Source of the DNA: Aphelenchoides besseyi
Taxonomy: Eukaryota > Nematoda > Chromadorea > Rhabditida > Aphelenchoididae
Direction of reading: 5' to 3'
NCBI GenBank assembly: GCA_024699855.1
Contig: JAMPIQ010000001.1
Location: forward strand, 3,844,001 to 3,908,000
Length of the DNA stretch: 64,000 bases
The notes below the pieces were generated by a model. It was not told the origin of the DNA. It searched no databases and saw only the letters and a program-made list of their open reading frames with translations. The first letter of the stretch is position 1. Every line of letters starts with the position of its first letter. The position numbers and the translations under genes are program-made. Below are positions 35,401 through 48,108 of the stretch, piece after piece.

Positions 35401-37439
35401 AATGTCATCCGAGACTCAACGTGAACGCGAATACCAAATAAGAGAATTGGAATCTGGAGTTCGATTGGAAGAAGCAAAACTGGCGATGTTAAAGAAGATT
35501 CATGCCAACCAAAAATTGACGGCCAGAAATGCAGTTCAGGAAAATGCTCGTCGTCTCGCTTCCAATGTTGCTCAGAACTCGAATGGTACTGCTTATAAAC
35601 CACCGGTTGTTGGACCAAATCCCACACGACTCAACGGCACGACAAATGCCGCTGCACTGGCTGCTGCAAAACAGTCGCAACGTGGCCGAGGATCAAAGTC
35701 GGGCACAAGTCCTGGTCCAATTCAAATGACTCCACAGCAACAACAAGTTCTACAACGTTTGATCGACAGCAATCAATTGCGTCCGGAGAATATCTTCGCC
35801 ATTATTCAAGCAATGAATCCAGCTGCCGCTTCGGCTTTGAATCCGGCAGCTCGCCAACAAAATCAACAACGTGAACAACAACAACGAGAAGCTCAGGAAC
35901 GGGAACGTCGTCAACGTGCCGAACAAGAAGCCGCAGCACAACGCAAAATGGCCGAAGCAACAGCCGAACGGATGGCTCGTGAAAATGCTCAGAGTGCACA
36001 ACAGAAGATCGCAAATGCACGAGCTCAATATCGCAAAATAGCTGAACAGAAAATGTTGGCTTCATTGCCACAACCGAAAGCTCCGGTTTCCGATCTTTCT
36101 TTTATTCCGAATGCTGCACAACCCGATTTTCTCTACTTACTTGGTCTCGACTTGGTTGTTCAAAGAAATCTGAAGGACAAAAATGTGTTCAAGTGAGTTT
36201 CAATCGTTTACGCTGTGGTTTACATTATGATTCTTAGGAAAGTTGAAATTGAGCCATACGTCTGCGAAGAGTGTGGAACCGATTTCACTCCGACTTGGAA
36301 AGCAATTGCTGGAGAGAAAGGAGACTTGCATTTGTATTGCGAGCAATGTCTCCGACAGGCACAAAAACGGCGCGTTCGAGACGATCGTACTGCACGTTTG
36401 AAGAAATTGTTTGCAAGGATTAGCGAAGATGAAAAGGTTCGTTACCTGGTCAGTTTTCTTGTAGTGCATTCATTTAAGGAAATTGAACGCCAAATACAAA
36501 GTGGCAAGTTGATTGAAACACTTAATGCGGCTAGTTCCTCAACATCTTCATCCACAGCAACAAAACCTGAACCGAAAATCGAATCAAAATTGGATTCGAC
36601 AGCTTCGATTGCGTCAAAATTGGCCAGCGGCTTACCGCCGAATTTCAACGCAGCAGCATTGTCCAATTTGATAAACAACGTCAAGAACTTACCGCATTCC
36701 GCTTCTTCCATCCTCAACTCCGCATCGACAAGCGGTGGTGGCTCGTCGGGAAATCGAAATTCGGCAGTTAGCTCTTCCATCAACGCTGCTTCTCGTTCGA
36801 CTGTTAAACAAGATCCGAAGAAGGCAAGAAACTTATTCGGTTTTTCTTATCTGTAATTCTTTTAGAACACTCCAACTCCATCGCGTAAACGCGGTCACAA
36901 TTCCTCAACTTCTGGCTCGGGCTCGATGAACAGTCAGTTGGCTGCATTGGCCAACAACAATCCGGCTATCAATTCACTTATGAGTCAAATTCAAGCCGTT
37001 CAAGCTCTGCGTAACTTAAATTCCAACGCTCTCAATTCCAACCCTCTTAGTTCACCGCAAGTGATGCTTCAAGTACGTTTACTTGTTAAATGATTGTGAA
37101 TTGATTTCGTATTTCCAGTTTTACAATCAGCATCGAATGAATCAAGCAGCGGCTGGGAATAACGCAAATCTGTTGAGTCAGCTAATGAATCATTTATCGA
37201 CGAGTTCACAATCTCAGAACCATACCAACTCAACCACCACATCAGCTAGTCACACATCGAGTAATCAACAGTCAAGTGGCGGGTCGTCGAATTCGGCAGC
37301 CAATCTACTCGCTCACATGAATCAGGCGAATCTCATTCGTCACTTAACAAGTGCCGGTGGCAACTCGTCAACGAACTCCGCTACGCAGAACCTCATTCAA
37401 CAACTCACCGCAGCGGTCAACTCGTCGCGAAAGAAGTAA
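32432..37439 (+). CDS. dcp-66: p66/GATAD2 subunit of the NuRD complex
   Basis: Exon 1 (32432-32590) starts MDVDENQVSAETDQ and is acidic. Exon 2 begins after a 2.25 kb intron. The N-terminal conserved region CR1 is seen as a coiled coil, REREYQIRELESGVRLEEAK then LAMLKKIHANQK, which in other animals pairs with MBD2/3. Pro/Gln/Ala-rich linkers follow, with a long Arg/Gln/Glu helix. CR2 is the GATA-type zinc finger (YVCEECGTDFTPTWKA ... LYCEQCLRQAQKRR), which contacts CHD and histones. The C-terminus is Asn/Ser/Gln-rich. TAA at 37437-37439. Six introns or so, one of them GC-AG. Role: bridging subunit of the NuRD remodelling-deacetylase complex in the nucleus. The symbol follows the C. elegans ortholog. 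Confidence 0.9.
32591..34843 (+). other. Long first intron of the p66 gene
   Basis: The donor follows AACATTCAG at 32590 and the acceptor TTTTCAG ends at 34843. Both sides are phase 0 and join Asn-Ile-Gln to Asn-Pro-Val. At 2253 nt it is far longer than the 40-50 nt introns elsewhere here. Its 3' half is open in many frames on both strands, with no coherent protein. It may hold regulatory elements or an internal promoter. Confidence 0.6.
36824..36865 (+). other. GC-AG intron in the p66 gene
   Basis: The exon ends ...GATCCGAAGAAG and the intron starts GCAAGAAAC and ends TTCTTTTAG. Reading on without splicing meets a TAA after a few codons, while splicing continues into NTPTPSRKRGHNSS. No GT donor nearby gives an open frame. 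The 42-nt length matches neighbouring introns. Confidence 0.75.
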
Positions 37440-37768
37440 AATTCATTCACCTCCATTTTAAAGGTTTGCACTGGTAAAACGCGCTTTATGTAGCGATAAT
37501 CCTCGTCTCAATTCTCTTCTCATTATCTTTGATTGACAAATTCGCACAATTCTCGAAACTGGTTGTTTTTCGTCAATCATTTTTCTTGCAATTTCCACTC
37601 GAAATTGAAGTTCATGGTTTCGGGGATGTTCCCTTTTGTTTCTCTTTATAAGTCGTTTCTTCGATCATCTGTGTTGATTGTTTGAACCAAAATGTCATGT
37701 GGCATTTTAACTGATAAACTATTTGCATTCGTTCATGTTCAAGCACAATTACAAAACAAGTGAATTAA

Positions 37769-40149
37769 TTAGACATTGGCAACTTCTTCTTCTTCGCTTG
37801 CGATCGACGGTTTTCGTTCGAATCGAGCCAAACGTGGGAACTGGGAATGAATTAGAGAACGCAGAATCCCGTCTTCCTGATCATCTCGATACGCATCCTC
37901 GCACAACGGAACCACCTGATTCATCACAAACTGGCAAGTTAAAGAGTGGACTTCCGACTGTGGAGCTTCAGTTAAACATTTACAGTAGTTAGTCCACAAA
38001 AGACGAATAAAAGAATCAGTCAATTCACAGAGATGACTTGAGGAACGCAAATGTGCAAGATCACGACTAAGCGAATAGGCGACACGTGAGAAATGACATC
38101 CGCTTTGCGAAACATTCAAACTGTACGGAGGTTGTGATGAAAGACACCAATCTAATGTGAAGCCAACATCGGACATCTGAAATGAAATACCCAATAAGAA
38201 AGTGGTCATGAGAACACAAACTTCTTCGAGATAACGATTGAGATTTGCTTCACTCTCGAGATTATAAGGTTTCCATTGTTCCTCCTAGAAGGTTGTGATT
38301 CTGTAGTCAATTTTTCTCTACCTGAATTCTTAATCGAATCGACTCGAGAATGTTGGCAAAATTGGTTTCCAACGCAGTACGTAAAGACGGCGCCAAAAGT
38401 CTGTGAACTTCGAATGAAAGATCAATGCCTGCATCAACCAATCGATCGCATTCGACGAGCAAAATACTCCACGTACGTGCCAAAACAGCCATCGTCGGTG
38501 CTACTTCGATTACGTGTCGTCGAATCAAACTCAGTAACAACGACATTTCGCCACAACTCCACTGTTGAACCAAACAGTATTCCGTTGGTTGTGTTTTGAA
38601 TTCGTTTAAAACATCGAGAATTTCGTTAACGAACATCTTTGCCACTTGACGAACATACGAAAGCGGATCTTCGCTAATCGTCAACTCTCGAGCTTTCGCA
38701 CTCAAAAACGTACTTCTTCTCTTCAAGTACAAATCAGTAGCGTATGTTGCACGATTCAGTTGTTTTAACAAACTCAACGGTTTACTCAACGCTCGTGCTC
38801 CACCGTGATGTGGTCGACGTATGTCGTCACTTAGCATTCGCACGACTTCTTTCTCTACTTCCATAAATTTGGAATTCAATTCGACATCTTTACATCCGCA
38901 TTGTTTCCATTCGGTCAACATTTCAACGGCTTCATCCATATGTCGATGCGTAATAACCTCTTGGATTTCTTCGAGGATCTCTTCTAACCATTTACGATCT
39001 TCGACGTTCGGTTCGTCTTCGATTCCCGAGCTCGTTTCATTAGCTTCTCGTCCTTCGTGGATTACCGCGTTAACTTGTGATTGTGCGTATTTTTGCAAAC
39101 GAGCGCGTGGATCATCGGGATGTGGTGTGCTTGAGCTTTTGCGACGTTTAGCTAAACATAGTCACGTAAAAGATACAAATAGAACAAACAAAAAACCTCT
39201 TATTGTAGCTTGTCGTTGAAGACTCTTCTCTTGTTCCAATGCTCTCTTCGCACTTTCCATTCCTTCTAACCATTGACGTTTCACACGTGCCGACTCGCAT
39301 TTCACATACAATTGTTCGGGGAAAATAAGCAGTTGAATAATAAGTTCGGCATACGAATGTTCGGTTGATGCACGTTTCACGTTAACAATTGCCGCTTTGT
39401 CCAATCGATGAGAGGAAGAAAGTTGAAAACGCAGACGGTTACCCGAACTACTCGGACGCGCTATGATGAACGTTTCCGTTAACAGAACGAGCAGAAGTGG
39501 TTGTTGTTGCTCCATGGTGTTTTCGTCCAATAAAGTCATTTCGGACATAAGTAAAACTTTTTCTGTTGGTTTTAAGTGATTCAGAACATCCTAAATATAA
39601 ACACTGTAAATGGACAGAGCATATCTTACTTACAGCCACTCCCTCTACACGATGTACAAGACTTTGCAACGGAGTTTGCTGAACATTTCCGGCGCTATGA
39701 ATTGAAACACTACAAGACGATCTCCGATCTTGTCCACACATTTCCATAAGACCTTCAAGTACGCTCTTCTGATCGGTTAGTAGCGACGATAACTCGTAGA
39801 TTTCACGTTCCAAACCTAAACAACAAAACGCTGCTACGTAATCATCACGTAAACAAACTTGAAATCTCTTTCGAGGTGTCAATAAATTGTTTGTAGTGAT
39901 CGAAGACAATGTCTTTGATTTGCTCTGATGCTGCATTGCTTGAAGCATTTAACTGAGATCTCAGCGACTGTAGTTTTCGCAGCTCTTCGCCCGGACGAGC
40001 TTCTTTCAAGAAAGAATTCACATCTAAAAAATCAAATAAAACAATATTACTGTCATTGCCTTACATTCAGCAGCGTTGAATTCGTCCGAGAGAAGTTCGT
40101 TAAGTCCGCTCGGCAGTTTGGCCGATTGTTTTGAGCTTCCAATCGACAT
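37769..40149 (-). CDS. exoc-8: Exocyst complex component EXO84/EXOC8
   Basis: The ATG at 40147-40149 leads through DEFNAAEYVNSFLKEARPG, HYKQFIDTSKEISSLEREIY and ELSSLLTDQKSVLEGL, the conserved N-terminal coiled coil of the family. A PH domain follows (about 39200-39560), with HSYAELIIQLLIFPEQLY and RVKRQWLEGMESAKRALEQE. Then come the helical C-terminal exocyst domains (ILEEIQEVITHRHMDEAVEM, FVNEILDVLNEF, GIDLSFEVHRLLAPSLRTAL). Stop at 37769-37771. About nine exons with short introns. EXO84 is one of eight exocyst subunits that tether secretory vesicles to the plasma membrane; its PH domain binds RalA in mammals. Full length, about 690 residues, and apparently intact. Confidence 0.9.
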
Positions 40150-40932
40150 AACAATTCCGAGACTATGTCATCGCAGATACGTTCAACGCAACGAGTCTTA
40201 TTAAGTCGTTGCAGAATGCCATCATTTGATACAAAGAACAATCGTGATGAGGTCAATTCGTCGACTTTTATCTGTCAATTTGATTGTTTTTCACAAAGGA
40301 ATTCAACGGCTTTTAGTCAAACGATCTAACAATCGTATTCCTAATGAAATGTTACATCAACTAAAATTCCGAGCATAATACGGAAGCTATCGATCTGAAT
40401 ACTCCAATTAACTCTGAACTTCATACCAATAAGGAGCTTCTTGATGGTCTTCTGTTGTTTCAAATTAAAGATCCCATAGACAACAAGCATCTCAATTCAC
40501 GTTTAACTTGAGTGCATATTCCAACAATAAAATAGTCGACTAAAATGCCCAGCGGTCTCAAACCGATCTTCTGATTCGTCGAACATGTGACTGCCGCCGA
40601 AGCTTGCACCCGGTAATACGTTTTACGACGCGTTTCACATGTTTCTTTGCTGAAACAACGTCAAACTTACGCTCAGCGATGTTGTTTTGTGTGCGCGAAT
40701 ATTAAAATTTATTTTTTTCTCCGTAAAATTGCACAGGAACCGAAAATTAGGCCAATTTCCTGTCTGAGTGGCCTACTCAGCGGAGGGATTTCGGTTTTCG
40801 TTGTGCTGGTTTTACCATATCGGTAAGCAGCTCGCACTTTCGTGACATTAGTCGAGACCAACAAACCGGGAATCTAGTCGAGCGTTCAAACATTCTCTAC
40901 GATGTCGTTGATTTACAGAACTCGACATCAGA
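40150..40932. other. Divergent promoter region
   Basis: Between the EXO84 gene (-) and the PWWP gene (+). AT-rich in its middle, with no supported ORF. It must contain both promoters. Confidence 0.5.
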
Positions 40933-43658
40933 ATGTCAGAATTCAAGATCGGCGATTTGGTATGGGCCAAAATGCGCGGCTTTCCACATTGGCCTGCACA
41001 GGTAAGCTCCGCCTTTTCTTTTTACTATCTTATCAATGTTTTGCTTCTGGCATATCGTCTCGGATTAACTTATTGTTAAAGCAAATTGATACGAAACTCT
41101 TCGTTTAGATCGCCAAAACCCCGACAACTTCCAATCCGAAGTACAGTGTTATATTTTTTGGGACCCAGGAGAGTGGTTTTGGTGAGTCGACGGTTTTATT
41201 TGTTTTCATTTTTCAATTGTCTTCAGTGAAATCCAGTGATATTGCGGATTATTACACACATTTGGACGTCTATGGAACTCCACGTCAACTCAACGGATTC
41301 CAAACGGCTCTTGAGGAGATTCGAGAAGCAGCGAACAAAAACGACACGAAGATCTCAAATTTAACTCCGAAAAAGGACTCAACAACCACTGCTGTACCAG
41401 TTGTTTCTCCGAACTCCGGTCGACTTCAACGAAATCGAGTTCCAAATCGTTTGATTGCTAACAACGACTTCGTTGTCCCACAGACTCGACGCAAAGCACC
41501 GCTTCCCGATCCTATTAAAGACGAAGTTAGTGCATCGGAAGAATTCAAAGAACCTCAGCCACTGCTATCAGCTGCAACATTGAGGAAACGAACGGACAGT
41601 ACGAGCTCAACAGAAAGATCACGAAAACGTTTGTTCTCTGACAAGTTTGGAGTTGATCTTTCGGATATAGAACCGACGTTTTCAAATGCCGTAAGAACCT
41701 TATTATTGTTGTTTAATTTGATTCAATTTTCAGCATAAACTTCTTAGTAATGGCGGCTTGTCGTTGTTCGAAGGAATCGATAGCGAACAGTCGGAGGATG
41801 ATGTGGCCAAATCATTGGATGCTGGTCGATCGAGAAGACGTACACGATCACGTTTGTTGGACGAATACTTGTACGGCAGTACTTTCTTGAAATCGCCTCG
41901 TGACCGTTCGGGATCACTTTCCTCAACGAACGGTCGAAAACGTTTGATTTCCGGATTTTCCGACACATTTGACGGTCTTGCCGAGGTGTTTAATCCACAA
42001 GAGTTTGTGCAAGCAATCGATGACTTGCCCAGTGAGGAATCGGATCGGCCGATTACTCCCGACGAACTCAATGCTGCAAACTCCTCTCAAGAGCATCAAT
42101 GTTATTCTTGTAAATCCCGATGTGAAATCAAGAAAAGGAAGTGGAAGTAAGTAATCAACACACAAAATAAAAGTTAGCTATTTGTTTTAGATGCACAAAT
42201 AATCAGTGTAAACTGTGGAATGGCGCTGTCGATAACCAGTTGGCCAAGAAACCGCATCCTCTCTCTCTTAACAGTTGGGATCGTCCTCTTCTCAGCGATC
42301 TTCCCGTTTCGGATTCTTCAATGAACGATCCTATTACAACGCTTGCTTCTGAGGCAATGAACAGTTTCGTGGCCGATCCAACTCCTTTATCGACTTCTGA
42401 AGTGCCCGTTGCAACGAGCAGTGGCGATGAAGCAGCATTGGATAAAATTAAAGAGTATCTGTTGAATGAGAATGAGCGTCGGGAAGTCGAAGAACGAACT
42501 CGATCCTCTTCCAAAAATGCAAAAGTAACTTCTGTGCTTTCGGACTCCAAGATTGCTGTTCAAGTGAAGAACGAATTGAAAGAACCGCTCTTTGATCCAA
42601 GTTTTCCCGGAACCACCGAGTTTCCGGACCCAACACAACATACAATGGAAAGCATGACTGAAATTCAACGTCCTGAAATTCCATCGGGTGTTCGAATGGA
42701 ACAATATTATGCACCGAAACGCACAATGAAATCTGGAGTTCGAAGTAAAGGGTAAGAGGAGAATCGGAAGAAATCGGTTGCTAATACTTTTATTAGAGTC
42801 GAAAACACTCCGCCCGTTTCTACCGATGGTGTTCGTTATTGCTACTTCTGTCCTGGACAAGTTCGACCACAAATGTGAGTCGATGATTATTTCCAGAGTA
42901 ACTGTAACAACGTGAATCTATAGGTGCGGTGGAAATAAACATCGTTGGCGTTGCGTAGACAAAAAATGTCGAAAATGGTATGGTTGGGTTAAGAGCAACG
43001 ATGTGATTCCACGAGATCTCGGGAAAAAAGGAAGATGGAAAGATTTGGTTATTCGTGTTCAAAGTTCTACGAACGAATTTGAAGATCGATTAGCAAGCGA
43101 TATGATTGGAAATACCGGGAATGAGGTGACAACCAAATAACTATACATTTTCACTTGTGAATACTTAGGAATCAAAATCCTCGACTATGGAGCACGATCC
43201 AACAATGCGCAATAAGCGTCGTTACAAACGTAAAGGACCATCAAATCGGGATGTTTCCCCACTGACAATAAAAGAGGCGTACTTCGAGCCATCATGCATG
43301 GAACAGCGATCAAGATGGTGGATAAACGAACGAAGACGAAACGAATACTCACCGGAACGTAACATCGGAACCAACAGCATTGCGGATGCAGCAGCTGCAC
43401 TTCGAATGATGGGGAATTCAATGCTAATGGCGGCAGGAACAAAATCAGACGAATGTGGTGCAATAAATGGTAAATTGAATCTTTTATCTATTCGAAAACG
43501 TTTACTATTCAGGCACATTGGACTTAATGCTCGACTCGTTGTTATCATCAATGGCTCCACTTCTTACGTTAACCAAATACATGCCCGGTGCTGAACCGCC
43601 GCAAGAAGCGTTACAACGCATTTGGAACTCGAATTCACTACACTTACCGTTGTTTTGA
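40933..43658 (+). CDS. PWWP-domain protein with two repeated cysteine motifs
   Basis: The ATG at 40933 opens a PWWP domain: EFKIGDLVWAKMRGFPHWPA, KYSVIFFGTQESGF, then DIADYYTHLDVYGT and a helix (FQTALEEIREAANK). PWWP domains bind methylated histone tails and DNA. A long Ser/Arg-rich linker follows. Two similar cysteine motifs are then seen: CYSCKSRCEIKKRKWKC ending C-K-L-W-N-G (near 42102-42215), and YCYFCPGQVRPQMCGGNKHR continuing W-R-C-V-D-K-K-C-R-K-W-Y-G-W (near 42838-42985). Each looks like a four-cysteine zinc site. The C-terminus is basic, then hydrophobic. TGA at 43656-43658. About eight exons. It is unlike GLYR1 or BRPF proteins beyond the PWWP; probably nuclear and chromatin-bound. 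No orthologue name is assigned. Confidence 0.8.
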
Positions 43659-43813
43659 TTGCACACTGAAATACTGTCCATATAGTTGTTGAGTTTGTTG
43701 TTATCTTTGAAATTTGTTATTTGTTGATTGTTGGCTTGTTATTGTAGATATAAATGCCGATTTATAAACTTGTCTTTGAATATTTTTATCGAAGATGAAC
43801 AACAGCCATCTTA

Positions 43814-46176
43814 TTAATTGGTTGTATTCTCAAGCAAAACGCCGTGTTCCAGTGATTTTATCCAACGTTTTCGAAAAGGTATTGACGTAGGAGAGAAGGC
43901 AGCTCTGAAAAGAATTGTTATTAAACGAATGCCCGTGTTGTTGTAGACCTGTGAATAGCACTTTGTCCTTGAAAACGATACGATAGTTCGATTGGATGAG
44001 ACCAATCAAAACGAGAAACATCAACATTGAAATAAACGAATCCGTTTTGTTTCGTACGTTCCGACTGAAATCGAACTTGATATTTGAATCTCACCATTTT
44101 TTCGCCATAAGGTAAAGCGTGTCGATGTTCAACTATGTAGCTCAAGAGATTCTTTTGATAGGGCCAATTCTAATTTATAGGTCTTGGTCATCATCAATAA
44201 TCACGCAAAATTACCTGCTCGATGTAGTCAATGATCTTGCATCTTCCAACCTCCGGATTGAACGATCGAGAAACAGGCCATTCGTTTATTGGACTATGCA
44301 CTCGACCTGCCGATCTGTACGGATTATTTAGAGGATCAAATTTGCTTTCAGGTTTTATGTCTGGTAATTTCAGAGTCGACATTCGCTTGCCGTCTCTAGG
44401 GTATGTTTGCTTTGTGCAAACTTGTGGCAACAGATTAGTTTTTCCATTTCGCTGGTCAGACGTCTGTTTTAGTCGTAGCTCTTTCAAATGCTTGATCTCA
44501 GTTTCTGTTCGCCAACTGATGGGACGACGTTTGGAGTTCGAACTATTGACACCACCTTGCAATTTTAACAATGAGCTTGAATTCGATTTTGTAGGATGGA
44601 TTTTGGTTGGCTTATTCAAGACAGTCTCCAATCGAGCATCAACGTCCAGATTGTGCTGATGAAGTGCATTCAAATGTTGATCGTTTGTACATTTTGGATT
44701 CATGCGATGGGCTTTGGCAGATGAAGAACGACAATTAGAATGCGGAGTTTTCATTGTCGTGGCTTCGACTATTTCCGTTGACTTGGTGCGCTCTAACTTC
44801 GGTTTTTGGTTTCCAAAGCTCAGAACTTCTTTGATTTTCTCAGGAACAGTATGCAGCGCACGTTTGATTTGCTCCAAAATCGACAGTTCTTCGGGTTTCT
44901 GAACTTCGCTTTCAACAGCTAAATCTTCGGGTGTCACTTCTTTAGTGTTTTCGGTTGGTGACATCTTAATTGGATTTTCAACTTCTTCTACAACCTGCGA
45001 ATCTTCAACGTCGACAGGTTTCGGATTGTCCACAGTCTTAGTTTTCCTAACAGCCTTCTTGATTGGCAATCTCATTGGTGGCTTTCGAATTGGTCGACGT
45101 GCTTCGATTCGCATGAGTTGTTCCTGACGTATCTTCGCGAGAATCGGACGATTTTGCAGATTTGATCGCCGTTTGCGTTCGATGTCCGCACTTTGTTTGA
45201 TCAACGATTGTTTGTAGAATTTATGTCGAATGTTTTTATCCTGTGGAGCGAATGGCTGATCTTCAAAATCGGCATCCCAATTACAAGCTTCGGCTTTTTT
45301 GAGAGTCCAAGTTGACCAATTTCGTTCAAAACTCATCTCCATTTCAGGTTTGATGTCATCTAAACTGGATTGACTGGTCGGCTTCGCTAATGCCCAACTG
45401 CGATCTGATTCGACGGGCGTGGTTTCTTTCTTCTTGTCGACATTTGAAGTCTGTTGTTTTTTAGCCATCATTTTCGTTGTTCGACGATCAGCCTCAATCT
45501 CTTTGTCGATTTGACGTTGTTTAGTTTTGTAGATTCGACTTGGTGCAATTGTAGCTTGCGAGCGGTCTTTTTCTTGGCTTTTTGCAGTCTTTCGATTTAT
45601 AAGTCGATGGTAACCGTTTGGCTGTTCAAGTAGAACATTCCGATGTTCCGTAGATTGCGTTTTTTCCAACTTACGCTTTAAAGCTGTTGGTCGAGGTTTA
45701 TCGCGTTTAATCCACTGATCTTTGTCATCCAATTCACTATATTCATTGTTCCAACCGATTGATTGCTGTTGGATTGTGGTCATAGACGAAGGTAACTCGG
45801 CTCTTTCATGTTGACGGTTGTTGAATTGATAATGTGTGTTGAACTGCGATAGCATCAGATTTTTGCTTAACATTGCTTCCCAAGGAAAAGAATTCTTTTC
45901 ATTGATTGACAGTCGGTTTCCAAAGTCGATTTGAAGTTGATGAGCATTGGAGCAAAAGTTCAGAGAACGTGAAAGATACATCCATTCGTTAACAGCAAAG
46001 TCATCGAGTGGTTGTGAGCCATAAACCAGACGAAAATAGTGATCGTAGAATCGTAGACGAAGATGTCGTTGAAGCAGTTGCATTTCTTCGCGTCGATTTG
46101 GTGAACAAACACGCTCCACAAGTGCAGAGACGAATTCATTCGAAGCACTTTGTTCATCGGATTTTGCAAGCGACAT
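43814..46176 (-). CDS. Large unrecognised basic protein
   Basis: A 661-codon first exon (46176-44194) is followed by two short exons (about 44148-43975 and 43928-43814), giving about 755 residues. The joins use GTAATTTTGC...AATTAG and GTCTAC...TTTTCAG. The protein is rich in Lys, Arg, Gln, Glu and Ser. The N-terminal 120 residues look folded (RHLRLRFYDHYFRLVYGSQP). The middle is mostly disordered or helical (KQRQIDKEIEADRRTTKMMA). The last 150 residues look folded again (KMVRFKYQVRFQSERT, FNVDVSRFDWSHPIELSYRF). No known domain was recognised. It converges with the PWWP gene (156 bp between stops) and diverges from DcpS. Confidence 0.75.
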
Positions 46177-46549
46177 GAAATCTGAAGAACATTTTGATTA
46201 AACTGTAAATCTACCATAGAACATACATTTTGGGTAATGTTGCTTTAGATATAGTATACTGAAATCTATTTTATTGCTATGCAATCGTTTTAACTTGTTT
46301 CTGAGCTGCAAACCGGAAGTTGTAGCTTTTGAGTTCAGTGAACTGTTCATAATTGCTGACTTGTGTTTGGTTGCTCAAGAACAAATTCAAAGAGATACCC
46401 GTAAGATTGTGTTAATTCCAAGGAATCTGTTTTGACGATAGCAGCTAAATTCCTTGGCGTTTTGTTTTCCGACCTCGTTTTGCACATTGGCAGTTCAGAT
46501 CGATCCTTTTGTGTGTTTTGTTGAAACGATTCGGCCGGTCTAAGTTAAA

Positions 46550-47761
46550 ATGAGTGATTCTACAGCTACGGGTGCTCCAGTGGAAAAGAAGTTGCGTTCT
46601 TCAAACGAAGCAAATGGTTCCGGTGACGCGAAAAATGCAATGGAAATGTTGAAGGATCTCCGTGGTTTCGTGTTCAAAGAAGTTCTCGGATCGGTTCCAG
46701 AAAAAAAGGTATGAAAGTCAATGGTTCCAATACTGTTTTCTTGTTTCGATCATCTTCATTCACTGCCACAATGTGAGTGACAACAAACCAGGTATCGTTT
46801 TTGTGAAATTATTTACAGTGATTGTTTAGGAATCCTGATTTTGGAGAAACAAGCTTTTCCTGAAGCAGAAGCAGAGCTTCATGAATGCATTTCGAGTCTG
46901 CAGCTAATTCACTTGAGCAACAACACAATCTATGGTAACTTTCATGCAATACTGTCGAAGAAATTCAATTGTAAGTTTAATGAAAAACGTTCTTATTGTT
47001 TTCTATTTGTTTTAGTACACAAATCAACTTTCATTTATCCGGCAACGGATAAACACATTGAAAAGTATCGATTCAAACCGATGCACTTGCTGTTCGAAAC
47101 TCCGGATGACTACAAAAACATTACTTTGCCGTTCATTCAAGACGGCCAATTCAGCATTGATGTTTGTTTGCACGTAAAACACTCTTAATAATCGACTGTT
47201 TCAGTGGGTCTACAACATCCTCGACGGAAAGAAAGAACAAGACACCGTCATTTTGAAGGATGAGGACAAGGAAATCGGTTTTGTTTTGGCCCGCGATCTC
47301 AAATGGACGGGTGATGTTATCGAACAATTGTATTATCAAGCAATTGTTGTTCGTCGAGATCTGAAATCGATTCGGTAAGATTGATTATTGTTACGAAAAT
47401 TATTGGATTTTAGCGACTTGACCGAGAGAGAATTACCGTTGTTGAAGAACATCTTGAAGAAGTCCATCGATGCTATCTTTCAAAAACATGGAGTCCCGGA
47501 GTCGCGTTTAAAGATTCATTTTCATTACTATCCGAGTTACTATCATCTTCACGTTCATTTCCAGTAAGTTATAGTTTATAACACTAGACAACGTTCTGCA
47601 GATACATTGGTGCTGAAGTCAGTCAACCGTTTGTTTATTTGCAACAAGCGATTGCAAACATCGAGTTGATTCCCGACTATTATCAACGTGCAACTCTCAG
47701 TTGTGTGATCAAGGAGGGACAACCGTTGTTCGAACTGTTCAAAAAAGCAGGACGTTTGTGA
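46550..47761 (+). CDS. dcs-1: Scavenger mRNA decapping enzyme DcpS
   Basis: Starts MSDSTATGAPVEKKLRSSNE at ATG 46550. The N-terminal dimerisation domain includes GILILEKQAFPEAEAELHE and YRFKPMHLLFETPDDYKNI. The C-terminal HIT domain includes HFHYYPSYYHLHVHF, which is the histidine triad, then VSQPFVYLQQAIANIELIPD and a final GQPLFELFKKAGRL. TGA at 47759-47761. DcpS hydrolyses residual m7GpppN cap dinucleotides after 3'-5' mRNA decay and also m7GDP. Introns are short. The junction between exon 1 (ending PEKK) and the segment IFIHCHNVSDNKPG could not be matched to a standard acceptor and needs transcript evidence. Confidence 0.92.
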
Positions 47762-48108
47762 GCATTCTCCAAATGACCGTGATCTCGCATTCACGTTATC
47801 TATCAGTATCTCAAAGTGCATAGTTAGATTTGTTCTTTCATTAAATTAAAGCTGTTTTGTTGCAAAGTAAGCGGACAGTGATGATTAAGAGACGAATTAG
47901 GACTAATGGTGTGTTATTCGCTAGTCGATAGTGGAAACTGAACTTCCAACTGTTCTTTTTTGTGAACCAAAAGACCAACGAGAACTCAAAAGTGGTTGTT
48001 TGTTCATAAGGTAAAAACTCGATAGTCGAAAATTTTGTGTGTTGGACAAAACCAGCGGCGTTGTTCTGGCAATTACTTTGTGATTATTTGAAGGTTTTAT
48101 TATCGAAA

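Noticed and set aside
40933..43658. GLYR1/NP60 orthologue
   Set aside because: The PWWP domain is similar, but there is no beta-hydroxyacid dehydrogenase domain; the rest is a different architecture.
45000..45130. Plus-strand frames inside the large unrecognised gene
   Set aside because: They are complements of a 661-codon minus-strand exon and have no independent support.
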